Shown here piece by piece: positions 9,469 to 17,335 of a DNA stretch of 64,000 nt. The stretch is from NCBI RefSeq assembly GCF_018798885.1, contig NZ_CP076361.1, forward strand, positions 1,116,001 through 1,180,000, in the 5' to 3' direction. This DNA is from Gemmobacter fulvus (lineage in GTDB: Bacteria > Pseudomonadota > Alphaproteobacteria > Rhodobacterales > Rhodobacteraceae). The notes under the pieces were generated by a model. It was not told the DNA's origin and searched no databases. It was given only the letters and a program-made list of their open reading frames with translations. Every line of letters starts with the position of its first letter. Positions within the stretch are counted from its first letter, which is position 1. The translations under genes were made by a program, and so were the position numbers.

Positions 9469-11028
9469 TCAGAAATCGGTGGGCGCGCCGCCCTCCTGTT
9501 TGCGGCGGGCAACAAAGCGCGTCAGTTCTTCCAGATGGTCGCCCGGCATCTCGGGCGCCTCGAATTCGGCAAGGATCTGTTTGTAGAGCCGGTGCGCGCG
9601 TTCCGATGTCCAGACCGCCCCATCCTGCTGCCATGCCTCGTAATTGCGCCAATCGCTGACGAAGGGCGCATAAAAGGCGGTGGAATAGCGATCCTGTGTG
9701 TGCTGGCAGCCGAAGTAATGGCCGCCGGGGCCGACCTCGCGGATGGCATCAAAGGCCAGATCGTCGTCACTTGTGGCAAAGGTCTGCGTCTCGCAATAGC
9801 GCTGGATCATTTGCAGCACTTCGCAATCCATCACGAATTTCTCGGGGCTGGCGATCAGCCCGCCCTCCAGCCAGCCTGCCGCGTGATAGACCATATTGGT
9901 GCCCGATTGCACGGCGGCCCACAGGCTGTTCGAGGTTTCCCACATGCTCTGCCCATCCGGCACATTCGCCGCACAGACCCCGGACGAGCGCATCGGCAAC
10001 CCGTAAAAGCGCACCAGTTGCCCCGTCATCTGCGTGGCGCGCATGTATTCGGGCGTGCCAAAGGCCGGGGCGCCCGATTTCATATCGACATTGGAGGTGA
10101 AGGTGCCAATGGCCACCGGGCAGCCGGGCTTGATATATTGCAGCAGCGCAATGGCCGACAGCGCCTCGGCCAGAGACAGCGCCACCGCCCCCGCCATCGT
10201 CACCGGGGCCATCGCCCCGGCCAGCGTGAAGGGCGTCACCACCACCGGCTGGCCGCGCCGGGCCAGACGCATCGCGCCATCCAGCATCGGATAATCATGC
10301 TTCAGCGGGCTGACCGAGTTGATATTGGTATACATGCGCGGCTGCGCATCGAATTCGGCATGGCTCAGCCCGCCTGCCAGCCGCGTCATCTCCATCACAT
10401 CCTCGACCCGCTCTGCCCCCAGCGAATAGGCATGCACCACCTTGTCGGTCAGGGTCAGTTTTTCAAACAGACAGTCCAGATGCCGGATCGACGGATGGAT
10501 GTCGATCGGCTCCACCGGATAGCCGCCCGCGATATGGATGCAGTTGAAATACTGCGTCAGCTTCATGAATTCCTTGAACGTCTCGAAATCGCCCGAGCGT
10601 TTGCCGCGTTCCAGATCCCAGGCATTGGGCGGGCTGGACACATTGACAAAGACCATGTGCTTGCCGCCGATGATGACCTCGCGCGCCGGATTGCGCGGGG
10701 TGATGGTGAATTGCGCGGGCGCATGGCCCAGCATCTCCATCACGAAATCCTCGTCCATCTTCACATTGGTGCCGCTGACCTTGCAGCCCGCCTGTTTCAG
10801 GATCGCCACCGCCTCGGGGTTCAGCATCTCGATGCCCAGTTCCGACAGGATGCGCATGGCGGTGCGATGCACCCGCTGCACGCCATCGGCGTCCAGCGGC
10901 TCGACCGGGCGGTCCGGGTTCACCGGAATCCGCCATGGCATCTGGTCGATCACCGCCGAGCCGGCCCGCGCCTTGTTGCCCGCCCGGCCCCCGGCGCGGC
11001 TCCGCTTGCGGCTGTGATCGTCGCTCAT
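9469..11028 (-). CDS. trimethylamine methyltransferase (MttB) family protein
   Basis: A 519-residue member of the MttB superfamily, TIM-barrel methyltransferases that pass methyl groups from methylated amines to a corrinoid protein. The start at 11028 (MSDDHSRKR) has a GGAGAG ribosome site nine bases upstream; the frame stays open to 11115. Typical segments are VNVSSPPNAWDLERGKR, ARRGQPVVVTPFTLAGAMAP and GGHYFGCQHTQDRY. No in-frame amber codon interrupts it, so it is the pyrrolysine-free type. Such proteins in Rhodobacterales are thought to act on quaternary amines such as glycine betaine rather than trimethylamine. No corrinoid protein gene is adjacent, so the substrate and partner are open. 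Confidence 0.88.
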   Translation of the reverse strand: MSDDHSRKRSRAGGRAGNKARAGSAVIDQMPWRIPVNPDRPVEPLDADGVQRVHRTAMRILSELGIEMLNPEAVAILKQAGCKVSGTNVKMDEDFVMEMLGHAPAQFTITPRNPAREVIIGGKHMVFVNVSSPPNAWDLERGKRSGDFETFKEFMKLTQYFNCIHIAGGYPVEPIDIHPSIRHLDCLFEKLTLTDKVVHAYSLGAERVEDVMEMTRLAGGLSHAEFDAQPRMYTNINSVSPLKHDYPMLDGAMRLARRGQPVVVTPFTLAGAMAPVTMAGAVALSLAEALSAIALLQYIKPGCPVAIGTFTSNVDMKSGAPAFGTPEYMRATQMTGQLVRFYGLPMRSSGVCAANVPDGQSMWETSNSLWAAVQSGTNMVYHAAGWLEGGLIASPEKFVMDCEVLQMIQRYCETQTFATSDDDLAFDAIREVGPGGHYFGCQHTQDRYSTAFYAPFVSDWRNYEAWQQDGAVWTSERAHRLYKQILAEFEAPEMPGDHLEELTRFVARRKQEGGAPTDF

Positions 11029-11164
11029 GCTGTCTCTCCGTTGCCCGGTGCGGCTGGTCTGTCTTGCAACAGGATGGCGGAAAGCAGATTGTAATGCAGA
11101 CAATATCTGCGACATGATTATGTCGCATTTCGCCGATCATTGCGATGAAACGGGGCTCGGGGCC

Positions 11165-11860
11165 TCAGGCAGGCACAAAAGCATCCAGCCAGTCGGGCAG
11201 CCCGCCAATGTCGGGTAGCACCACATCGGCATGCGGGGCCAGCTCTGCCGCCCCCGCCACGCCGGTCAGCACCGCCACGCAGACCATGCCCGCGGCGCGC
11301 CCGGCCTCAAGGTCATGGCGGCTGTCGCCCACCATGGCAATACGCGCAGGGTCCAGCCCGGTCTGGCGCGCAAAGGCCTGCAACTGCCCCGGAGCGGGTT
11401 TGCCGCCATAGCCGGAATCATAGCCCGCAATGAAATCGAACAGGTCAAGAATCGCATGATTGCCCAGATGCGCGCGCGCCGGGCGTTCGGTGTCATTGGT
11501 GGCCAGCCCGATCTTCAGCCCGCGCCCGCGCAGCACTGTAAACAGCGGGCGCAGCGGCACGGCCTCGACCGTAGGGGCATCAACCGCCAGCGCATTCATC
11601 CGGTCGGTCAGGCGTTGCAGCCCCATGCCCGGCAGATGCGGCAGCATCACTGCGGCAATCTCGGGGGCGGTGGCGGCGATCACCGGGCTGTGCGGCGCGA
11701 AATCCACGGTTTCGGGGTGAAAGCCGATGGCCTCCGCCAGCACCGCGCGTTGTGCCGGGCTGTCGGCCAATTCATCAAGCAGCGACAGCGCCCAGCCGCC
11801 CCAGCTGCGGCGGAAATCGAACAGCGTGCCGTCCTTGTCGAAAATCAGCCCCTGGATCAT
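11165..11860 (-). CDS. HAD-superfamily hydrolase, Gph-like phosphatase
   Basis: A 231-residue cytosolic phosphatase. HAD motif I is FDKDGTLFD at residues 7-15, motif II is ATNDTE near 119, the conserved Lys is in GGKPAPG near 152, and motif IV is MVGDSRHDLEAG near 175. The helical cap after motif I resembles phosphoglycolate phosphatase (Gph). The substrate cannot be told from sequence, so no symbol is given. It is probably monocistronic, between the MttB-like gene and DUF3572. Confidence 0.9.
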   Translation of the reverse strand: MIQGLIFDKDGTLFDFRRSWGGWALSLLDELADSPAQRAVLAEAIGFHPETVDFAPHSPVIAATAPEIAAVMLPHLPGMGLQRLTDRMNALAVDAPTVEAVPLRPLFTVLRGRGLKIGLATNDTERPARAHLGNHAILDLFDFIAGYDSGYGGKPAPGQLQAFARQTGLDPARIAMVGDSRHDLEAGRAAGMVCVAVLTGVAGAAELAPHADVVLPDIGGLPDWLDAFVPA

Positions 11861-11940
11861 TCACGCCCCCTGCCCTTGTGCTGGCGGCAGGATACGGCGC
11901 GACGGGCGCTTGGCAAGGGGCATGCGTGGCACATCCGCGC

Positions 11941-12222
11941 TCAGGTCCAGTGCGGCCCCGGGCCGCCCGGCAAGGCGGCGCGCGCCTGCATCGGGCTGTC
12001 ATAGCGCAGTCCCATCGCATCGCAAAACGCGATCACCGTGGCATCTTCCATCAACAGAAAGTCAAGCACCGCCCCCAGAAACTCGGGGTCGGCGGCCTGT
12101 GCGGGCAGGGTCAGGGCATTGGCCCCGGTGGCCGCAAAGAATTGCGGCAGCAATTCATCCTGCGCTACCAGCCAGCCCAGCGCCTGCAAGGCCAGCGTTT
12201 CGGCGGATTCTTGCCCAGCCAT
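11941..12222 (-). CDS. DUF3572 domain-containing protein
   Basis: A 93-residue protein with ETLALQALGWLVAQDELLPQ at residues 7-26 and FLGAVLDFLLMEDATVIAFC near 48-67, the two helical signatures of DUF3572. This family is found in alphaproteobacteria and often lies beside a PleD-type cyclase. Here a PleD-like gene is divergent, 130 bases away, so the shared intergenic region may control both. The biochemical role is unknown. Confidence 0.88.
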   Translation of the reverse strand: MAGQESAETLALQALGWLVAQDELLPQFFAATGANALTLPAQAADPEFLGAVLDFLLMEDATVIAFCDAMGLRYDSPMQARAALPGGPGPHWT

Positions 12223-12352
12223 GACATCCTCCCGGAATTTGATCGAAATCTTGGCCCTTCTGATCCCATGGTAAACGGATCGAAAGCTTTTTTTAACCTT
12301 ATGCCTGAAAACTATCTTAGAACAGAGTCAGGTAACGCAGGCGGATGTAGCC

Positions 12353-13738
12353 ATGGTCGGCAAGATCCTCATCGTGGATGATGTGGCCACCAACCGCATC
12401 GTTCTTAAGGCCAAGCTTGCGATGGCCTGCTATCAGCCGATGCTCGCGGCGGATGGGCGCAGCTGCCTGCGCCTTGCGCGCGAGGCATTGCCTGATCTGA
12501 TCGTGCTGAACGTGCGGCTGCCCGACCTGCCGGGGATCGAGGTGGTGCAGGCCCTGCGCGCCGATCCGCTGACCGCCGATATTCCTGTGCTGATGCTGGC
12601 CGACACCGGCGATGCGGCCACACGTCTGGCAGCACTGCGGGCCGGGGCCGATGATGTGCTGGTCAGGCCGGTGGAGGACGTGATCCTGATGGCCCGGCTG
12701 CGCAACCTGTCGCGCACGCGTGAAGCTATGGCCGAGTTGGGCCAGCGCGGGGCAACGCTGCAAGCGCTGGGTCTCGCGGAGGCGCAGGCAGCGTTTGAGT
12801 TTCCGGGCGCGATTGCGCTGGTGGCCGACCGGGCCGAAACCACGATGCGCTGGCGCAAGGATCTGGCCGCCGGGCTGGGCGACCGGGTGATCCTGATGTC
12901 ACGCGAAGAGGCGCTGGCCGATCCGGTGCCGGGGCAAGCCGCCGACATCTTCGTGGTGGATGGCACCCTCGGCGGCAGCGGCGGTGGCCTGCGGCTGATG
13001 TCCGATCTGCGGTCGCGCAGCGCGACCCGGCATGCGGCGGTGGTGCTGATCCAGCCGCAGCCGAATCCGGCCGAAATTGCCATGGCCTTTGACATGGGCG
13101 CCAATGACGTGCAGCCAGCAGGCCTGCCGGGGGCCGAGCTTGCCTTGCGGCTGCGCCGCCTGATGCGCCGCAAACAGACCGCCGACCGGCTGCGCGCCTC
13201 GGTGCAGGATGGGCTGCGCCTTGCCGTGATCGACCCGCTGACCGGGCTGTACAACCGCCGCTATGCCCTGCCCCGGCTGGCCGCCATTGCCGAACGCGCC
13301 CGGCGTGCCCATGGCAGCTTTGCCGTCATGGTCATTGATCTCGACCGCTTCAAAAGCGTGAATGATCACTGGGGCCATGCTGCAGGCGATGCGGTTCTGG
13401 TCGAGGTGGCGCACCGGCTGGGCGACAATCTGCGCGCATCGGATCTGGTGGCGCGGATCGGCGGTGAAGAGTTTCTGGTGGCCCTGCCCGATGCGGCGCA
13501 AGCCGACGCGCGGGCCATGGCGGAACGCCTGTGCCGGGTGATGCGGGATCAGCCGATCCTGCTGCCCGATGGCAGTGCGCTGTCGGTCACGGTCTCCATT
13601 GGTCTGGCCATGTCAGACGGGTGTGGCCCAGCGCAGGACGAGGCCGTGTCGCAGGTGATGGAACGGGCCGACCGCGCGCTGCTGGCCGCGAAATCCGAAG
13701 GCCGCAATCAGGTGATGGTCAACCACAGCCACGCCTGA
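12353..13738 (+). CDS. PleD-like diguanylate cyclase with degenerate first receiver
   Basis: The 461 residues have the PleD layout: receiver 1 (about 1-122), receiver-like adaptor 2 (about 150-275) and GGDEF (about 285-455). The catalytic motif is GGEEF at 370-374, with the RxxD inhibitory site RASD at 361-364, so the output domain looks active. Receiver 1 keeps the acidic pocket Asp9-Asp10, but the phosphoacceptor position in PDLIVLN is Asn53, the conserved Thr is Ala83 and the conserved Lys is Arg105. It therefore should not be activated by normal phosphorylation. Receiver 2 has an Asp (203) near its matching position. It is divergent from DUF3572. Confidence 0.93.
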   Translation: MVGKILIVDDVATNRIVLKAKLAMACYQPMLAADGRSCLRLAREALPDLIVLNVRLPDLPGIEVVQALRADPLTADIPVLMLADTGDAATRLAALRAGADDVLVRPVEDVILMARLRNLSRTREAMAELGQRGATLQALGLAEAQAAFEFPGAIALVADRAETTMRWRKDLAAGLGDRVILMSREEALADPVPGQAADIFVVDGTLGGSGGGLRLMSDLRSRSATRHAAVVLIQPQPNPAEIAMAFDMGANDVQPAGLPGAELALRLRRLMRRKQTADRLRASVQDGLRLAVIDPLTGLYNRRYALPRLAAIAERARRAHGSFAVMVIDLDRFKSVNDHWGHAAGDAVLVEVAHRLGDNLRASDLVARIGGEEFLVALPDAAQADARAMAERLCRVMRDQPILLPDGSALSVTVSIGLAMSDGCGPAQDEAVSQVMERADRALLAAKSEGRNQVMVNHSHA

Positions 13739-13750
13739 CCCCTGCGCGCG

Positions 13751-14236
13751 TCAGGGCTTGTGTTTGCGCCGGGTCAGACTGGCCTCCAGCCGGTCGGCAA
13801 AGGCGCGGCGCGCGTCCACCGTCATCTCGGCCAGCCGGTCGCGCAGCAATTGCTGACCCAGCGCCAGACGTTCGGCACTGCGGACGCTCTGCCGCGCCAG
13901 CGCCGCCTCCAGCGCCGCCGGATCAAACGGATCCGCCCGCAGCGCCGCCAGCAGCGCCTCGAAATCCGCCCGCATCGTGTGGCGTGCCGCGCGCAGATCG
14001 GGCGCACGGTCCTTGAACGCCTTGCGCAGCGCAGCGCGGTCACCCTCATCCAGCGCCTCGGTGAAGGGGCCAAAGCCAAGATCACGCACCATATCGGGGC
14101 GCATATGCGGCGGACCCTTGATCAGCGCGCCCCCCACCACCCCAAGGATCAGCAGGTTCAGCGCCAGCGAGGCAAAAAAGGCAATCCGCCAGCCGCGCGC
14201 GACGGGACGACCGGGCGGGTTCGGGGTTTCGGCCAT
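13751..14236 (-). CDS. periplasmic heavy-metal-sensor-like protein
   Basis: A 161-residue protein with one N-terminal membrane segment (IAFFASLALNLLILGVVGGALI, about residues 16-37) and a long helical domain exposed to the periplasm. The repeated ARQSVRSAERLALGQQLLRDRLAEM-type helices match the CpxP/CnrX-like 'periplasmic heavy-metal sensor' family. No His- or Met-rich metal site is obvious. The ATG at 14236 follows the upstream gene's TGA by three bases, so it is coupled. It is the last gene of a sigma factor/small membrane protein/sensor group. Confidence 0.75.
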   Translation of the reverse strand: MAETPNPPGRPVARGWRIAFFASLALNLLILGVVGGALIKGPPHMRPDMVRDLGFGPFTEALDEGDRAALRKAFKDRAPDLRAARHTMRADFEALLAALRADPFDPAALEAALARQSVRSAERLALGQQLLRDRLAEMTVDARRAFADRLEASLTRRKHKP

Positions 14237-14239
14237 CAC

Positions 14240-14584
14240 TCAGCCCTCCGTGATCCAGCCGTCAAGGCTGGGTATGAGTTCCACCAGATCGAGAGGCTCG
14301 CTTTGCCACAGCGCATCCGACAGCGCTGTCACCGGCGCGGGTTGCGCAAAGCCGATCCAGAGCCCCGCCAGCGTGGCGGTGGCCAATCCGCCCAGCGCCG
14401 CGCTGCCGCCAAACACCGCGGCCAGCTTGGCCCACAGGTGCCGCTGCGGGCGTGGGGCCGTAGCCGCCTGCACCGGCTGCGCCGCGTAGGCATCGGCCAG
14501 AACCTGCGCAATCAGCGCCGGGGGGGCTGCCGCTTGCGTGCGGCGCGCCTCGGCAAAAAGGTCGTCCAGATCCTGCGGTGTCAT
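14240..14584 (-). CDS. small membrane protein downstream of ECF sigma factor
   Basis: 114 residues with a cytosolic N-terminus of about 48 residues (MTPQDLDDLFAEARRTQAA), a single hydrophobic segment (LAAVFGGSAALGGLATATLAG) and a short outer tail. Size, topology and position between an ECF-type sigma gene and a periplasmic sensor suggest an anti-sigma or dummy-transmembrane role. No zinc-binding anti-sigma motif (HxxxCxxC) is present. The function is inferred from context only. Confidence 0.6.
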   Translation of the reverse strand: MTPQDLDDLFAEARRTQAAAPPALIAQVLADAYAAQPVQAATAPRPQRHLWAKLAAVFGGSAALGGLATATLAGLWIGFAQPAPVTALSDALWQSEPLDLVELIPSLDGWITEG

Positions 14585-14687
14585 GCCAGACCTCCTGCAT
14601 CCGGGTGGCGTTCCGGCGAAACGTCAAGCGGTTCTGATAAATCCACGGTTGTGGAACAGCTGTGCCCGGGCGGCGTGTCGATGCGGC

Positions 14688-15287
14688 TCATGGCTCTGTC
14701 CCCTCATCCTCATATCCCAATGCGGCGCGCTGCCCTGACAGCAACGCGGCGAGCGCGCGTTTGCCCCGCGCTGTCAGGCTTTCCACCGCCTCGACCCCGA
14801 TCTCCATGATCGCCGCGATCTCCGGGTTCGCAAGCCCTTCCAGATGGCGCAGCACCACAGCCTGCCGTTGCCGGTCGGGCAGAAGGGCCAGTGCGGCATC
14901 CAGCGCCGCCATGCGATCCGCCTCGATCAGCCCGGCCACCGCCCCGCGCGCGCCATCGGCCAGTTCGGGCGCCTCGTCGAGGGCCGCCTGCGGGCGGCGC
15001 ATCCGGGCGCGCTGCCGGTCGGTCACCAGATTGGTCACCACACGATACAGCCATGTCGTCACCTGCGCCTCGCCGCTGCGCCAGTCGGGCGCGATGCGCC
15101 ACAGGCGCAGCATCGCTTCCTGCGTCACATCCTCGGCCTCGGCCCGGTCAGCCAGAAGCCGCGTCGCATAACCGAGCACCCGCGGCGTAAACCGTAGGGT
15201 CAAGGCGCGCGCCGCCGACCTGTCACCGACAGCGTAACGCGCGAGCAGCGCCTCGTCGGGCACATCGGAAAGATCGTCCAGCGGCAT
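14688..15287 (-). CDS. ECF-type RNA polymerase sigma factor
   Basis: A 199-residue sigma-70 family regulator. Region 2 spans about residues 18-85, with LLADRAEAEDVTQEAMLRLW (2.1-2.2) and WLYRVVTNLVTDRQR (2.3-2.4). Region 4 is near 130-185, with LPDRQRQAVVLRHLEGLANPEIA. The start at 15287 has TCAGG six bases upstream; an in-frame ATG lies at 15293 and the frame opens at a TTG at 15332. It leads a group of sigma, small membrane protein and metal-sensor-like protein, all on the minus strand, suggesting a membrane-signal-responsive regulon. Confidence 0.92.
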   Translation of the reverse strand: MPLDDLSDVPDEALLARYAVGDRSAARALTLRFTPRVLGYATRLLADRAEAEDVTQEAMLRLWRIAPDWRSGEAQVTTWLYRVVTNLVTDRQRARMRRPQAALDEAPELADGARGAVAGLIEADRMAALDAALALLPDRQRQAVVLRHLEGLANPEIAAIMEIGVEAVESLTARGKRALAALLSGQRAALGYEDEGTEP

Positions 15288-15387
15288 CGGCATCCTGACC
15301 GAAGGGGTAACGGGGAAACCAGAGCCCGGCAACCGCCGATGCCACCCCGACCGGCGGGGAAGGCACTGGGGATGGCGGCTGCCGGGC

Positions 15388-15418
15388 CCCTGCCGCAGGT
15401 CAAACCCCTGCGGCAGGG
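15388..15418 (-). terminator. 12-bp hairpin after the EF-hand gene
   Basis: CCCTGCCGCAGG (15388-15399) and CCTGCGGCAGGG (15407-15418) form a perfect stem with a 7-base loop. It begins 8 bases past the stop of the EF-hand gene on the minus strand. No T-run follows, so it may terminate weakly or only protect the mRNA end. Confidence 0.6.
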
Positions 15419-15425
15419 TCTTGGA

Positions 15426-15989
15426 TCAGTTGTCGTCCTGCTCCATGTCCGGGCCGTGACCAGGTTTACCATGGCCCTTGCCGTGGCGTTTGCCCTTCCA
15501 CTCGGCCATGCGGGCCTGCGCGGCCTCCATCTCGGCCTTGCTGATCGCGCCGTCGCCATCGGTGTCGACCCGTTCCATCATCTTGGGGCCGGGGCCGGGC
15601 ATGGCCAGCAGTTCGGCGGCACTCAGCGCACCATCGCCGTCACTGTCCATATGCGTGATCATCTGCGCCACGTGATCCTTGGCGCGCGCTTCGGCGGCCT
15701 TCATGTGCATGGCGGTCAGCTCATCGGCGCTGATCTTGCCATCCTTGTTGGCGTCGATCTCTGCCACGCGGGCGGCGCGATGTGCCGTCATTTCCTCGGG
15801 CGTGATCTTGCCATCCTTGTCGGCGTCGATCGCATCGAAGTCGAACATCGGGCCGGGGCCGCCCATCATTCCCATCATGCCGGGCATGCCGTGGCCGCCG
15901 CCCATCCGGTCGGCCATGGCGGCAGAGCCAAGACCGGCTGCCGTGATGGTGGCAAGCGTGAGCGTGTAGACGAGGGTGCGTTTCTGCAT
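15426..15989 (-). CDS. secreted EF-hand calcium-binding protein
   Basis: The 187 residues begin with a Sec signal peptide (MQKRTLVYTLTLATITAAG, cleavage near AAMA-DR). A Gly/Met-rich linker and four EF-hand loops follow: DADKDGKITPEE, DANKDGKISADE, DSDGDGALSAAE and DTDGDGAISKAE, each with Asp at loop positions 1, 3 and 5. The tail is rich in His, Gly and Lys (GKRHGKGHGKPGHG), a possible metal-binding stretch. It lies upstream of the sigma-factor gene on the same strand, 138 bases away and behind a hairpin, so it may be a target or partner of that system. Confidence 0.9.
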   Translation of the reverse strand: MQKRTLVYTLTLATITAAGLGSAAMADRMGGGHGMPGMMGMMGGPGPMFDFDAIDADKDGKITPEEMTAHRAARVAEIDANKDGKISADELTAMHMKAAEARAKDHVAQMITHMDSDGDGALSAAELLAMPGPGPKMMERVDTDGDGAISKAEMEAAQARMAEWKGKRHGKGHGKPGHGPDMEQDDN

Positions 15990-16222
15990 CGAGGTAACTC
16001 CTGTTTTTCTGCGACGGCCCGCCTCTGCATGGCGCCGTCATGTATTTCTAACGCCGGGGGCGCAGGCTTCCGTCGCGCGGGGCGCAGATTTTTGCAGCAG
16101 GCCGCCACATCCGCACCGGGCGGGGAATTGCGACTTTCCAGCGCATGTTATCCGCACCCCCTTTCCGGGCCCGGGCAAAACACCTTATGTTGGTGTATTG
16201 TGCCCGGACCGAGGATGACGCG

Positions 16223-16612
16223 ATGAGCGATGTGGCCCCGATGGAAGTAGACCGCCCCCTGCGCCCCGCCCTGTTGCGCGGCTGGCAGCGGCGTTGCCCC
16301 AATTGCGGCTCGGGGCCGATGCTGCGCAGCTATCTGAAAGTGCGCGAAAGCTGCCCCGTCTGTGGCGAGGCGCTGCATCACCAACGTGCGGATGACGGCC
16401 CGGCCTATGTCACCATCCTGATCGTCGGGCATATTCTGGGCCCGATGATCCTGTGGGCTTTCGTCAAGTGGCGGCCCGATCCTCTGGTGCTGACAGCGGT
16501 GTTTTCGGTGGGCACGGTGGCGCTGTCGCTGTGGCTGCTGCCGCGCATCAAGGGCGCGTTTGTGGCGCTGCAATGGTCGCGGCGGATGCATGGGTTCGGC
16601 TCCGGTGAGTGA
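16223..16612 (+). CDS. DUF983 zinc-ribbon membrane protein
   Basis: The 129 residues start MSDVAPMEVDRPLRP. A four-cysteine ribbon follows (CPNCGSG and CPVCGEAL, residues about 25-48), then two hydrophobic helices (VTILIVGHILGPMILWAFV and LTAVFSVGTVALSLWLLP). This is the DUF983 pattern, a small alphaproteobacterial inner-membrane family with no known function. The frame is open upstream to 16145, but the ATG at 16223 begins the conserved part. It overlaps the NUDIX gene, so the two are likely co-transcribed. Confidence 0.88.
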   Translation: MSDVAPMEVDRPLRPALLRGWQRRCPNCGSGPMLRSYLKVRESCPVCGEALHHQRADDGPAYVTILIVGHILGPMILWAFVKWRPDPLVLTAVFSVGTVALSLWLLPRIKGAFVALQWSRRMHGFGSGE

Positions 16613-17276
16613 GGCCGCCGCTCCCCAGCCCATCCGCCCGGCGGCCACCATCATCCTGACCCGGCAAGGCCCCGGCGGCCCCGAGGTGCTGATGGGGCAA
16701 CGCGGCGCAGGGGCCGCGTTCATGCCGTCGAAATACGTGTTCCCGGGCGGGGCTGTGGATGCCAGCGATGCGCAGGTGCCGCTGGCAACGCCGCTGGATC
16801 CGCTGTGCCAGGCGCGGCTGCGCGGCGACATCGCCGCCGAGGCGCTGGCAGCCGCCGCCCTGCGCGAATTGTTCGAGGAAACCGGCCTTGCGCTGGGTGT
16901 GCCGGGCACCTGGCCCGTAGCGCCGCCCGAGGGCTGGGCCGGTTTTGCCGCGCGCGGACTGCGCCCGGTCGCAGACGGCCTGCGCTTCGTGTTCCGCGCC
17001 ATCACCCCGCCCGGCCGCCCCCGCCGCTTTGACGCGCGGTTCTTTCTGGCCGATGCCGCGCAGGTGGCGGGCGATGCCGAGGATTTTTCAGCCGCCTGCG
17101 ACGAGCTTTCGCATCTGCACTGGATCTCGCTGACCGAGGTGCGCAGCCTTGATCTGCCCTTCATCACCGAGGTCGTTCTGTCGGAAGTAACCCTGCTGAT
17201 GCAGGGCGGTGTGCAGCCCGGCGTGCCGTTCTTTGACAATTCCGGCACGGTGCCCACCTTCCGGCGGATCGACTGA
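16590..17276 (+). CDS. NUDIX hydrolase
   Basis: A 228-residue pyrophosphohydrolase. The start of the domain is TIILTRQGPGGPEVLMGQR; the NUDIX box reads EALAAAALRELFEETGL near residues 79-95, with catalytic REL-EE intact and the leading Gly one position closer than the textbook motif. Length and the KYVFPGG segment resemble the NUDT19-like/CoA-type NUDIX branch common in alphaproteobacteria. The ATG at 16590 overlaps the DUF983 end by 23 bases and has GGCGG upstream; a GTG at 16605 is the alternative. The substrate is unknown. Confidence 0.88.
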   Translation: MGSAPVSEAAAPQPIRPAATIILTRQGPGGPEVLMGQRGAGAAFMPSKYVFPGGAVDASDAQVPLATPLDPLCQARLRGDIAAEALAAAALRELFEETGLALGVPGTWPVAPPEGWAGFAARGLRPVADGLRFVFRAITPPGRPRRFDARFFLADAAQVAGDAEDFSAACDELSHLHWISLTEVRSLDLPFITEVVLSEVTLLMQGGVQPGVPFFDNSGTVPTFRRID

Positions 17277-17288
17277 CGGCAGGTATCG

Positions 17289-17325
17289 GAGCCTCCGGCG
17301 GGGATATTTTTGCCAAGATGAATGG
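17289..17325. repeat. candidate intergenic Rhodobacterales element
   Basis: A short GC hairpin, CCTCCGGCGG, is followed by GGATATTTTTGCC and AAGATGAAT. From memory, near-identical stretches recur after genes in many Rhodobacterales genomes. Only one copy is seen in this window. The hairpin plus T-run could serve as a terminator for the NUDIX gene. Confidence 0.4.
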
Positions 17326-17335
17326 GGGGGGACAG

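Noticed and set aside
9469..11028. A pyrrolysine-containing MttB
   Set aside because: There is no in-frame amber codon in the gene, so it is a pyrrolysine-free family member.
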